Positions 33,455-46,500 of a stretch of 64,000 nucleotides of DNA are shown here, one piece after another. Both the position numbers and the translations under genes were made by a program. The notes under the pieces are model-generated. The model did no database searches and was not told the DNA's origin. It saw only the letters and a list, made by a program, of their open reading frames with translations. Position 1 is the first letter of the stretch; every line of letters starts with the position of its first letter. Source of the DNA: Acheta domesticus (Eukaryota; Arthropoda; Insecta; Orthoptera; Gryllidae); contig JAHLJT010009419.1 in the NCBI GenBank assembly GCA_031308135.1, positions 62,246,634-62,310,633 on the forward strand, given 5' to 3'.

Positions 33455-33857
33455 TTACCCATCCCCTCACCAGCCCGTGCACCCACCAGCGCGTCCATCG
33501 CCCAGCTCATATGTCCGCACGCACGCTTACCTTTCTGTCCTGCATCCCACTCACGCACCCGTCCACCCAAACATCTACCTATTTACCCAACTGCCTGTCC
33601 ATCCAGCCACCCACTTACTCATCCACCCACCAGCCTACCCACCCAGGCACCCACCCCCTCATTCACCTAATTATGCACCTTCACACCCACCCATTCTTAG
33701 TCGCCCACTCATTCCATTACTCATCCATCCGCCTTCCTACTCATACACATCCACCCAGCCTCATTATATATATATTCCCTTTTACAGACGCACATGGCCA
33801 ACCGACACAACTACGTGCCGGCTACCAATTTCCTAAAAGAGTTTTTACCTACAATTA

Positions 33858-36800
33858 ATTGAATGAATTTTCAGGATACTTTAAATTATTATATAATACT
33901 GGTATTTTTCTTATATTTCCACGAATTTTTCATTTTACATACTTCAATCAGATGAAAATGCAGTTCAAAAAATTACATGATTTTGAATATGGTTTAACTA
34001 GTACACACAATTACATTTCGAATACAAATTCTCTACTTCATATGTCAATAAAGGCAATGTAAAATTTATTAGTGCGGGTGCAGCTATTATTGAAAAAACA
34101 AAGTGAGAACTTATTACTGTCTTGAAAGTCTTGCTTCATCTCTTTAATTGGGTGCCCAGGAAACGGAATTGCTCCCAAAGTAAATTGAATGAAATTGATG
34201 TACAGAGTAACAAAATAGTCGTGCGTCCGCTCGTAATATGGAACGCGTCAAATATTGAAATTCCACCTGTTCCTTCGTTCGAATTTAAAAGAGAGGTTCA
34301 ATGGTTTCTAGCGATTCGTGTGGGTGAGATAATCTATGATCGTTTCACAAAGTCGGCAACTTTATTTCCTTGTTTCATATTATACATACACAGAAATTTC
34401 CGATACTTTTGAGAAATGCCTGGGACTATTTTTCTACGTCTGTGTTATGACTTATTGCGCAGCAGATTTCAATATAAAGGAACTAAGCTCAGTGGGCGAA
34501 CACTCTAAAGTCGGTCCAGATCGTTCCCCTTTAGTAAGCGTCTTTCCTCGTGCAGTGCAGAAGCTAAGGCTCAGGACATTTTATTCTAACATTCCAGAGG
34601 TCGTGAAAGGTTGTTTTCTGGAACTGATCGTACAGAGATTTGCAAGTACATACTAGGACGTAGCTATTTATACTGGCTCATTACTCTTGTGTTTTGTACA
34701 ATTCTCAAGCTGACTTGTCTGGCATTCATTATATGTCTTTTAAATACAAAGTTTATTATTATCAAAGTGCAGGAAATTTGAGGTGGTTTAGTGACGGTGT
34801 TTGTGCTATTGACCATAAATACCGATTTACTTCTTATTTAAAATATTTCCATCTTAAAAGACACACATAATGAGTTCATATGGGGCAATAACAAGTGGCA
34901 GATTACCATTATTTTATTATATTATTATTTATTTATTTTACCAGAATAATTATTTCATACAACCTAAAATTCCACATAAAACAAAATATTAGCTACTGAA
35001 TACCACTAACAAAGAAAAATTAAAGAAATGCCAGAACAAAACGCCGGGGAAAAGTTAGGCTACATTCCTTGAAACTATGTCTATTCATGAATAAAAGTGC
35101 TAAAATGCCATAAAATAAAAAAATAATGTAATATATAAACATCTTTATTCAATAAATCTAATTATTGATTCAAATTTAAGGTGCAGTATAATTGTACTCC
35201 CAATTTGTGCTCTCTTTATCATAAACATTCTTCACAGTGTTTTACGCTTTAGTTCACGCTTTAGAAACATGTGGTTTTTGACAGTCCTAATAATTCATGA
35301 AAATTTTGCTAAGATTTATGAACTACGAGCGCGTGAAGGGCTTGGTCGTTAGCAAACAGTAAAATGTTTATCAAAGTACTTTCACAGTGATGATTTATTA
35401 AAACACTACTCAAGTGGACACAAAATAAAAGAAAAATTCTAATTAGGTATTGAATTTGTATTTGTGATTGACAGTAATCTGCAAATCTTGCAATTAACTA
35501 TGTATATAAGACTCACAGTTATTCATGCGTCCTGGAAGCTCCAAATATTTTTAAATAGAAAAATATCAATATAAGTACTTTTTTTATTGAAAGTCAATGA
35601 AATTAAAGATTTTTTCAGTTCGCATTGTGTAGTACTTTGTGCCCTATGTGTACTATGTCGACAAATATGTCTAGTGTATAAGTCAGAACTTGATGTTTCA
35701 TTTTATTAAACAATCAGCATTCTCACAACATTGTGAGAACATGCGTCATACAACGTATCATTATTATCAATTATTTACTAACATTGCAATTAATTTTTGA
35801 CAAAAGTAAATCCAAATATGAAACCAATTTTGCAATTTCTTGCCCATAAAATAAACACTATTATTCGGTTTCTGTACCAGAACATGCAAAATTACGATAT
35901 TTTAATACTTGGAATAAAAAGGTAAGTAATCGAGTCATTATATTTGGATTTCACTTATTTCTCATTTAACTTCTTCACAGAAGCTTGCGAAATCGAACCT
36001 TCAATGTGTCGACGCTCTACTTTGGAGCTTGGGGCTCGACACCCAACACCCTGGTTTGCAAGATTTATTACGCGAAACAGAGAGTACATAAATGTTTATT
36101 TTTGCAGAATCTAGATTATTCTCATGTGATGAGACATGAAGTTCTTGAATATATGTAATTACTGAGAAGCTATACAAAAACAGGATGGAGATGGGATTTC
36201 TATCTCAATGTGTGTTTTAAACAATTTGCAGCTCAAGATTCTAATACTAGAAATATAATAATTACATTTGAAAGATAAACATTATTGCGCCCCAGAAACT
36301 GTTATTTCCGATTCCTCAGTGCTGAGGAGATTTGGAGTTACATTCAGCTGCGCAGAATCGAAGGCTGCGGGGGCCATTTTTGTGTTTTCGATGGAACAAA
36401 CCGCTAAAAGCAAATGAATTCATGGAAATCGTGAGGAATTCGCTGAATAATTGGTGGTGATTTAAAAAGTTGATCTCGTTAAGTTACGAATTTTGGGTTA
36501 AATTAGTTTAGTAAAATAATCGCCAATTTGATGCGGCAATATTGATTTTGTTCTCGGATTTCCGAATCGACGCAAGGAACCGCCTGCACAATTAACAAAC
36601 TATATCCTCGAGTACAAATAACGCAAAAAATTGCTTTAAATGTTCCGTCTGTTCATTTGCTTTTGCTTTTGTCAAGACATACTCACTTGCGGGTTTCCGT
36701 CGTGCAAAATGTATTGATGTTTTCACCACGTGATTGAAGCTTGGCTTGCTTTTCCATGCCACCTCGTATTTTATCTGAAAATCACCTTATCCTCAAACAT

Positions 36801-38588
36801 TCCCAGGCCGTTTTCTTCCAGGATCAATCCATCGAGTGGAAGGCAATGGAAAGCCACGTCTGTTATTTTCTGTCCAGGAAAGTGAAGGGCCTAGAGAAAG
36901 AAACCTCCGCCCACGTCTATTCTCGGAGACCGATATGATCATCATTTGGGATCGGATTTTGATGACCCAAAACATCTCAAAAAATTATCAATAAATTGCT
37001 CTTTCCGAAAATGATTTAAAAATGCTCTAAACGCGAAGAAAAATGACGTAACAAAATTGATCAAAAACGGTTCAGATAAGTAACTTTAGTTGTTGGATAT
37101 GTTACTGATGTAATTGAGACTTTTTCTTTCGTTCAAATGGACTCAGCTTGGTAACGTTTGGCTTAGGCCGTTCTTTACGAGGAAATCTGTCTTTAGTCAT
37201 CCCTAAATCGGTTGAATCGACCATGGCACTGTCAGGCATCATAGGTACATTATAATATACACTCACAACGGCTGACATCACAATTTCTGTGCAAAGAAAT
37301 CGAATAGGCTACTCAAAAATTCTATGGGGAATGTTTGTTTCATCAAGTATTATTTTGAAAAAATACCATTAATACGATATAAAAATCGATGAAATCACCG
37401 AAAATTCTTTAAAAATGAAGGAAAAGAGTAAAAAAGACTTATTAATCGAAAACGACCAAAAATGCAAAAAAATGTCATATAAAAATGGGCCATTTCATTT
37501 TCACATAACATGAAATTAATGTTGATACAAAAGGGTACTGTTCTAAAGTGAAAAGGAAAAAAATGACATTTCATTAAAATCCGTCTAGATAATTATAGAT
37601 AATTATCTAGTTGATGATAATGATTAGGGGACGGATGATTATAATCATCCGTTTTTCTTGACAGTTTCAAGTGTTCCATCTACAAAGGTGGTTTAGAACA
37701 GTGTTCCTGTAGGTGAGGTTGCAACAAATTAGCACAAATATGGTAGAATCCTGAATTGGACAAAACTATAAGCTTATTGACAGGGATATATATCCGTTTC
37801 AAATTCAAGGGTCGCTTCATCAGCTAAATTGTCTATAGAATATAATTTTGGTAAAATTTCTGCTTAGAGTATAGGCTCTATCGTTGTTCGCAGACAGACG
37901 GACGGACATACGTTTTGCCGACAACCAATCTTTTGGTCTGAATATTCCACAGAATGTGGATTCTCAGTATACAAGGTGATAGAGAAAGTAATTTCCTAAA
38001 GGAATTATTCTTATTGGAACAAGGTTCATCCACTTTTTTCGGTATCAGGGACTTACGAATTTTTCTGTAAAATATTTGCAGTATTTTGTAGCAGCATTAC
38101 ATACTTCCTCTATACTACACGAGTAGTATTCGATTTCAAATCATGCAAGTGCGTGAATGTTCGAGTTAGGTGCAATGTTCCAGCTTGAACTGGACGAGAG
38201 AGGGGTCCTTAGTGGTAGAGATTAGGAAATGTCTGCCTACCTGAGCAGTATTGCCCAATTACGTAGAGAAGAGATCTTCTTAAAAAGGTAAAATAATCAA
38301 ATTAAGAGGCGGCTTAAAAGGGTCTAGGCAATCTCGTGAAACTAGTCAGGTATTTAATGTTTTAAAAGTGCTGCTGTTACAAATTTATTGATATGGGCGA
38401 CACTGACTGTCTGTAATGCAACAGGTCTTTTTGTCCCGTATTCATAACGGCTCAGGGCAAGAGATATGATTTTCAAATCATGTTAGAACGTCATTTCAAT
38501 ACTACATAGTTAACCATGCTGAAAGTACGTTGTCACGAAAAATCAGTCGCTTCAAAATTGTTGTGGAACACATCCGCAAGCGCGTGGA

Positions 38589-38634
<46 letters not shown>

Positions 38635-41000
38635 TTCGTACTGCCACTTTATGAAATTGAAATAATTATTTACATTTTCTCTTTAATGAAAATTTTGAAA
38701 AAGTTTTATTTAATGTCTCTCAGAGTCACTGACATATTGTAAAAAATATTTTATTCTCCTTCGGCTGCAGTTGAATCGTATCTGCTGAAAACTTAAATGC
38801 CTGGGAATTGGGAATTTCGACATTTCTCTCGGTAATAATAATAAATGTGATCGATTGTTTTTCATCTGGGGTAATTTGAAAAGTAGATGTTTATAAAGGG
38901 ATTATGAAGACATGTTTATTAACTTCTTTTACTATATTTTTAAAAGAAAGTTTTCAGTAATCTTCACTGATTGGACTCGTAAGTACATCAGAAAACTTCA
39001 CGGTGCTCTGGTGAAGAAACTAAAAGAAGGGCTGTTGGAAAGAATTACTGAAGCACAGTTGAGATAAAGAACAAAGTTGAAAAAGATAACGTATTTAGGA
39101 AAGCTCTGAAAGTTGTATAAAACCAGACAAACAGATAACTGTCATTTGGCAACGTTGTGGCGACAGAAATTAGAAACTCCTCTGCTCTAAAAATAAAAAA
39201 TTCCATCATGGACAATCTCGAGTGTTTGGTTTGATGAAAACTTGGGGCCTATCTTGATTGACAAAGTAGAGTAGTAAAATGCAATATCGTAGTGAATAAA
39301 TTGTAATCTCTACTTTAATAAAAAATCTATTTTATTAAAAAACTAGCACGATTTTTAGCAGTACATTATCTCTTTAAACATCTTGTTCTTTTCTTGATCG
39401 TGATGAAGTATCAGGACACTAGAGAACGCCCCATCTGCAGTGGATATTCCAAGTAATTTCTAAACGATTCACGATATTGAGTTTGAAGTTTTACTCAGCG
39501 AGTGGAGGCTCCAGAAACAAATGTGCAGTAGTAATACACGAGTTAATTACACTATTTTTGATTTCGTAGACAAATAACAGAACAAAACTTTTCACTTAAC
39601 CTTCATTTTCACTGGTAGAGAATATATTCCATCTAGCGGTTCGTTGCTGCTGAAATGATGACACCGGAAGGCAGTTACACATACATTTTTGTAAATATCG
39701 CCATTTAGTTTTTGGGAATTAACTGGCAAAAAATTGGCATGTCTTTAGTAGAAAACACGAGAAAATTGGACAAATTGCGTTGAATATGAGAAGTATAATT
39801 ACGTTAAGAGAATAGATCGGCAACGCGTAGCTCGCAAGTGATCAGTAACTTACCATGGAATAGCTGGTGAAAAATGAAGCTTGTTTGTTCCTTTGAATTC
39901 GCATTAACACCGCCGAAAGGCAGTGCATGACCATGAGCGTTATCTCGTCACATCACATTAAGATTTTAACTCTTCAATTACACTACAAGTGAAAGACTTA
40001 TGTATGGTCCGATGATGTGTCGTTATTGTGAAAAAAGACTACTAAAAACAATAAGACGTTTACGAAAATTTGAACAATATTATTTTCCATGTGACAATAT
40101 TGAATATAAATACCAAATCTACAATTTTATTGTTTACGATTTCACTGTACATCTTCAGTAGATAATCACGGGATTTTGTCTCTGAGTGTGACGCCCCCTC
40201 TGCCGCCTCCTCCTCCTCCTCTTCCGACTTCTTCTTCTTCTAGATCTCTCCTTCTTGTTCACGCCGTCCTAGATTTTTCTATTTGTTCTTTTCGTACTTG
40301 TTTCTCCTTTTTTTCGCCTCCTTATCTTAAGGGGCAGTGAAATCATCGATAACCTATCTAGATGTGTACTGACGGATGTTTTGAGTTCGTGAGTGAAGAA
40401 CTAAGTGAGGGTGAGAGATCAACCCTTCCGTTTGGCATAAGGATGAGAGTGGACACCAAATGCGAAAGGATAGTTGCTAGTGAAAGTTGTGTCCCGGCAT
40501 ACGCCTAGAGTTCATGAGAAGGCAAGAGAGCAACTGACCTTTTGCTCTCTCACATCATTTTTATAATTACGAGGGGAGGTCTTAGAACTGCCAACCCATT
40601 AGGCTGATATCGTTTTTCTAGGTGGTCTACATCATTTTAAGAAAGAATGTAAGGGTCTTTGTAATATCCTCTAGTTACTAATGCCCGCTATTTTGAATGT
40701 ATTATCTTCAAGATCGATTGAGCTCAAACATAATAAGGCATCTCAAAAGGACAAGTAAACGTAATTCAAATAACGTTTTGAGTTAGTGCAGAAGCTAGTT
40801 ACAGAATGTCGGCCGCACTAAATTTGCCATCTTATTTTGATCTTCGAACAGTAATCTCCAATACCCAAAACAATGAAATTCTTGGGTAATTTCAGCATTT
40901 CATATTTTTCTGCCGACAACACAGGAAGGCTTTAAAAGCCTTTAGAATAAAGATTTAAAAAACACATCTTCTCTATAAAAATAAATAATTTTTCAGGAAA
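33858..41000. other. Intergenic AT-rich DNA, no gene recognised
   Basis: Only short random ORFs. Small features: AATAAA at 34047, a 22-bp perfect palindrome at 37631-37652, a CT/CA microsatellite at 38588-38633 and a CTC/CTT run near 40205-40245. Near 37890-38130 it shares phrases (ACGGACGGACA, TTTTGCCGACAA) with the repeat starting near 57540. Confidence 0.7.
38588..38633 (+). repeat. Compound (CT)n(CA)n microsatellite
   Basis: About 13 CT units run straight into about 9 CA units. Confidence 0.97.
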
Positions 41001-41696
41001 AAGCGCTTTTATTGGAGTATAGAAAACTCTTAAAAATCACTCAAATTATTGTTGATAAATATAAGATCTTTCCTAGTTAGTTCATGTCGACAATCCGCTG
41101 CTGTTGGATCTTGCACGTTGGTCCTTGATGTATCTGCCAATCCGAACTTGCCACGGGAAGGTACCTGGTTGAGTGAAATGTAAGCGGATGATCTCCACTG
41201 TTGTGACGTATTAGCGTGAGTGCAAGCAATGTGGTCTGAGCGCATGCATCCCAAGGCAACACGTGACCTGAGAGGGAGCAGGCGAAGCCTCTTGGCGGTC
41301 TACACCACCGCCGCCGCCGCCGCCGGCCCAGCGGCTACCCCTCCCTCTTCCCTATGCTAGCACTTCTCACCCTTCCCGGCTACTCGCCGACGTGGAGGCG
41401 AAAGCTGAAGCTAGGGTAGAGGAGGAAGAAGGAGAGAACGTGGGTGTTGAAGGCAAGCGCGGAGATGCAGGTGGAGCCGTATGGATTCGTTGATGCAAAA
41501 ACAAAGACAGAGAAGAAGGAGATGAAGATGGACTTAGATGCAAAGAAGGAATGGACGTAGTTGCGGAATCGGATGTTGGATGGGGAGTGAGGAGAGAGTG
41601 AAAGCAGGGATGCAGCTAAAACGGACGTGGAGGAGGAGATGGAGCCGACGGGGAAAGTTGTGACGCTATTCGAAGTGAAGGGGATTCAGAGGTGGA

Positions 41697-42115
41697 GACG
41701 ATGGCGGAGGGGGAGACGAAGGCGGAGGGGGAGACGAAGGCGGAGGGGGAGACGAAGGCGGAGGGGGAGACGAAAGCGGAGGGGGAGACGAAAGCGGAGG
41801 GGGAGACGAAGGCGGAGGGGGAGACGAAGGCGGAGGGGGAGACGAAGGCGGAGGGGGAGACGAAGGCGGAGGGGGAGACGAAGGCGGAGGGGGAGACGAA
41901 GGCGGAGAGGGAGACGAAGGCGGAGGGGGAGACGAAGGCGGAGGGGGAGACGAAGGCGGAGGGGGAGACGAAGGCGGACGGGGAGACTAAGGCGGACGGG
42001 GAGACTAAGGCGGACGGGGAGACTAAGGCGGACGGGGAGACTAAGGCGGAGGGGGAGGCGAAGGCGGAGGGTGAGGCGAAGGCGGAGGGGGAGGCGAAGG
42101 CGGATGCGAGGAGGA
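41697..42115 (+). repeat. 18-bp GC-rich minisatellite (about 23 copies)
   Basis: Head-to-tail GCGGAGGGGGAGACGAAG with a few variant units (ACGGGGAGACTAAG, GAGGCGAAG). Because 18 is a multiple of three, three frames stay open and yield AEGETK, RRGRRR and (minus) SPSAFV repeats. No conserved flank or start supports a protein. Confidence 0.95.
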
Positions 42116-42449
42116 AGGCGGAGCCATGGACGAAAGAGGAGCCGGGGACGAAGGTGACTGAGGCGAAGGCGGTCGCGGAGGCGAAGGAGGTGGGGGTGCT
42201 GAAGGGGAAGGCGAAGGCAGTGGCTGAGACGAAGCCACTTGCGGATCTATGGGCAGTGTGGAAAAGACGGACTCCAAGACGGCTGCGGTCTTGGAGGCAA
42301 AAGTGAACGCGAAGGCGGTGACGGAGTGAAGTTGGTGATGAAGCCTGAATGAAAGGCGGTGGTGGTATTGGAGAGGAAGGCGGTGTACGTGCTAGTGGCC
42401 ATGTTGAAAGCAAAGGCGGAAAGAATGACAATAGCGGAAGAAAAGGAGC

Positions 42450-42785
42450 AGGCGAATGCCGGTGTTTGTGGCAGTAGCGGTGTATGGGGCAGTGATTGTG
42501 TATGTGGCAGTGGCGGTGTATTTGGCAATGGCGGTGTATATGACATTAGCGGTGCATGTGGCAGTGATGGTGTATGTGGCAGTGGCGGTGTAGATGGCAG
42601 TGGCGGTGCATGTGGCAGTGGCGGTCTATATGGCAGTAGCGGTCTATGTGGCAGTGGCGGTGTATGTGGCAGTGATGGTGTTTATGGCAGTGGCGGTGCA
42701 TGTAGCAGTAGCGGTGCATGTGGCAGTGACGACATATGTGGCAGTGGCGGTGGAGGTAGCAGTGGCGGTGTCGGAAGCGGCGGCG
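42450..42785 (+). repeat. Second 18-bp minisatellite (GTGGCAGTGGCGGTGTAT)
   Basis: About 18 degenerate units giving GSGGV-type ORFs. Separated from the first array by about 330 bp of GCGGTG/GAAGGCG-rich sequence, so both may be parts of one diverged array. Confidence 0.92.
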
Positions 42786-42829
42786 GAGATAGGAGGGAAG
42801 GAGCGGGGGAGACGGAGGGAGGAGCAGAG

Positions 42830-43260
42830 TGGTGAGGACGCGGGATAAGGCACGGCCGCACGCGCAGGCGCAGTCGGAGGCGGGCGGAGGCTCATTAGCA
42901 GCGTTAATGCCGCCCTCGAAGTCGCAGCGCGCGCGCGTGGCAGGGCGGATCAGGGATTGTGGCGCCGCCGCCGCCGCCGGGTCGGGGCTTTGGAACCGTG
43001 CTGCCCTGGGACGCGCAGCTGCGTGGCCGCGAAAAACAACTGCCGGTCCGAGCAGAAGCTGCGCGGTGTGGCACAGGGCGGCACTGCGCGCTCGCGTGAG
43101 GACTGATTACCACGAGAATTAGAGCGCTGGGAGCAGCCGCCACATCCCCTTTGCTGCGGGGGGAATGGAGCGCCACATGCCGCGAAATTGTCAGTGTGAG
43201 AGTCGCTCTTTTGTCTGATTCAGCTGCTCGCTGATTGTGTGAGGAGCGATGCTCTAATCC
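42830..43260. other. CpG-rich segment
   Basis: High CpG, with GCCGCCGCCGCC and GCGCGCGCG runs, contrasting with AT-rich neighbours. No recognisable coding frame on either strand. Could be a promoter-type CpG cluster of an unseen non-coding or distal first exon; uncertain. Confidence 0.5.
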
Positions 43261-43429
43261 CGGCACGGTGAATTATTTTTTTTTCATGACATTTTTACCT
43301 TTTTGAATATGTAATATTACACATACTAGTATTACTGCATAAAATCGACGTCGAGATAGATGTAAATACATGTTTTGGGAGTTCCTGATTCAAATTAATC
43401 CGTTTGTGTAAAATATGCCTTTTCATTCG

Positions 43430-43565
43430 TCTTGCTGTTTACCCGTCGATGCATCTACCTGTCCATTCGTCCACCCGTCCATTTGTCTACCTGTCTGTTC
43501 GTCCTCCAGTTTATTCGTTCACCTACCCATTCGTCCAGCCATCTATTCGTCTATCCATCTTCCTG
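43430..43565 (+). repeat. CCATTCGTC-type minisatellite
   Basis: Degenerate units such as CCATTCGTCCA and CTGTCCATTCG, similar in style to the C-rich array downstream of HOGA1. Confidence 0.8.
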
Positions 43566-43569
43566 TTCA

Positions 43570-46500
43570 TTAATTTCACTTTTCAGCATTAAAAACTCTG
43601 AATAAACAGAAAATATTCAGTGTTCCATTCTGTAAAGTTTACCTGGCACACCTCTACAAAGGGCAAATTTCTTTCAAATCAGAGGCACTTAGTCGAAATT
43701 GAGACATGCCACTTCGTTTAAGAGATTACCGATCACATGACGAAAAGACTTCAACCCATACACACTCTGGACTTTTATAACATTTATTTTGAGGCACCTA
43801 CACTATTTATTAATTCATAAGTTTTGTTTACGTCGTATGTAAAACCATTTTAATTATATGTCTATTAATGTTTTAATCTTTTAGGTCGCATCAACAACCA
43901 GATTATTAATAGTTTTTACGTGGATTGACTCTGCTTAGTTTTACAGGTGTATATTTTACAAGTTTTGCATTAAATAATACAACGCGTAATATAGTAACAA
44001 ATGCGATCGATTAGAGATATTTTTTTCTATTCATACGGCTCAGAATTTTCCTGAGAATTAAAATACATTTTAAAACATTCTCATTTTTCTGTTGCATTCA
44101 TAGTAAAGTAGGAGCCACGCATGCGCTACTCGCCTCTGAGTTGAATCGTTGCGGCATTTGGAGGGAATTAAAGTCTGCTGTAGCAGCTTACCAACCTCGC
44201 AATGCTAATTAATTAGAGAGGGCGTCACTGTTTTGTGGAGCAACGAAACATCTGCAAATCAGCCAGAATTGCTGTACAACAAACCCACTTTTCCTTTAAA
44301 GTGTATAACACGAAATTTGTTCTTTAAGTGAGAAAATGTGCTAGGTGAAAATGTGTTCGTTCGTTTAAGGAGAAATGTTCACAAACGGGTAGATTTGCTG
44401 GTATAATTTTAATGACCTAATGAAATCAGTCATAAGTAAAATTACTCAAACTAGAACTAAAATTATTCAAATCTTGCGATTATATTGCACGAAAGTAAAA
44501 TCTGTCTCTAACTTTCAACAGAAAATTAGCATAATACCGGAAAATGATAACTTCTGAAAACATATCGTTCAGTACTTACCATGTTCTATAAGACAATTAA
44601 TTCAATATTTATTCAAGTAAAACTTTAATATAATCTGAATACTGGTACATAGCAATCTTGTCTTGGAACAAGGAGAAAACACTGAAATCAGGCTGAGTGT
44701 GACGCGTTCAATTGCGTGTACATACGAGACATTTTGCATTACGAAATCTCCCAAATTATAATTATTAACGGCATTAGGCCGATAAATACGAGTAACAAAT
44801 AACAGACGCGGTTATAATTTAAAAACCGTGCAAAAACTCTGTTTAGGTTTACAACCTGCTGAGGTCTATTGTGTTATCGCCGTGTGTTGTTTAATATTTT
44901 TCGTAATGCCGTCTTTTTACAAGAAAAAAATAACAAAGAATAGAAAATATGTGATTATAATAATGGTATACAAAAAACGATTTAAAAGCTTTTTTACGAC
45001 TCTCGTTTCTTTACGAGTGAAACAAGCAATACATTAATGAGAGCACGGGAGAGGTTATTGGGTGTCAGAGATTTGTCCCCTTCGACCACGCTGCAACGTG
45101 CGCGTCGTGGACTGGCAGTCATTGCAGTCGGACACAAGACTTCAGCACTCCATATCGTGACATCGGCAATAGGTCAGTCCTTTGGGCTCTGCGATGGCTT
45201 AAAGGAACGGAGGTCAAATGCCGACGTGTACCAATTTACAACTGTGCAGTGATGTACGCCACTCAATACGCCGCATACCTATTCTGGAAACTACTCCTTT
45301 CCAACTTCAAATTTTGAACAAACATTTTGATGCGTAGGAAACATCAATATTGTCGTGGAATAGTGATGGAGACAATGGACTTTTTGAGATGAGGTTGTTG
45401 AGAATGAATACAAGAAGAGCAGAAGTCTGAAGTGAAATTTTATTTCTTCTGAAACCATAGGGTTCGGCTATGTTACAACATTCAAATTCATAATCAAAAT
45501 CATTATCAAATTAAAAATAAAGAGGGAACAATAAAAATAATGTAAATGCAGTACCTTCTTTTGAATATTAGTTTATTAAACCATTAAAAAATGGAAATTT
45601 GGAGTTCCCTTTTTCTCTTTCTACTTGCTTACTATATTTAGCATTCTCACGTTCTCCATCTCCGTATTATACGGAGGCGTTATTTTAATGGCTGTACAAT
45701 TCTATCGATGCTAATTTCGTGATATTGAGCTCTAAAGCTAAATGATTACAAAAAAAATCGGAAATGGAGTTAGACCAGACCTGCAAAACGCCTGCTCCCG
45801 CGGGCATTGTGCACTTGAGAGCCGATCGTCTGCCCGTGGCAGCGCCGAAAGTGCAAGTAGTGGGGAGTAGGAAGCTTTGCGAGGAGGGGAGAAGTCTGAC
45901 GTAGCACGATGCGGCGCGTATATTGAATGCCTGGGCGTCTAATAATGACCTATGCTTCAAAATTAAATGCCCATTTGTTTAAATGGATTATGTCTAGTAT
46001 TTCAAGTTACCAGGGTCATAATTCACTGTTTACGTTCTGTGCACTACTTAATATCCCCCTTTGTATCCACCACTGTATGTATTTTCATTTTCTATTTTTT
46101 TAAAAGAAAATAACATGCTCATTGTGACTCTTAAGCATTATTTTAAAGCAATAGCTTTAAAATATATGCTTATATATAAGAAAAAAGAGTATTTAATTCT
46201 AACACAAAATTGCAATTTAATAATTGATTGTTCACCAGGAATGTTATAATCTCCAAATCATAGAAAAATGAACAAAATCACGAGAGCAATCTCTCACATC
46301 AAGATTGACATAAAAATAGAATATGTGGCAATTCCAAGAAGGGTAATGTTTAATAGCACATTTGTGACCATTTTTCCCTATTACGAAACTGAATAAAAGA
46401 GATCAACGAGCAAACTTCTGTGACGATATAAGACAATCATGGGTATTGGTTAAACAGAATGCAAAGGGCTTTATATTTTTATACGATCTCGTAAAGGACT

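Larger units (their letters stand above)
32453..33780 (+). repeat. C-rich low-complexity tract split by a transposon
   Basis: 32453-32756 and 33458-33780 are both built of CACGCACGCC, CCACCCAC, ACTCACTC-like units and read as one interrupted array with the element at 32757-33454 inserted. The long open frames are artefacts. Confidence 0.85.

Noticed and set aside
33477..33858. ORFs rich in His, Pro and Thr
   Set aside because: Translations of the C-rich low-complexity array.
41616..42431. Long ORFs on both strands (271, 204, 176 codons)
   Set aside because: All are translations of an 18-bp minisatellite whose period keeps several frames open; no conserved start, domain or splice context.
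42359..42895. Gly/Ser- and Val/Ala-repeat ORFs
   Set aside because: Same artefact from the second 18-bp array.
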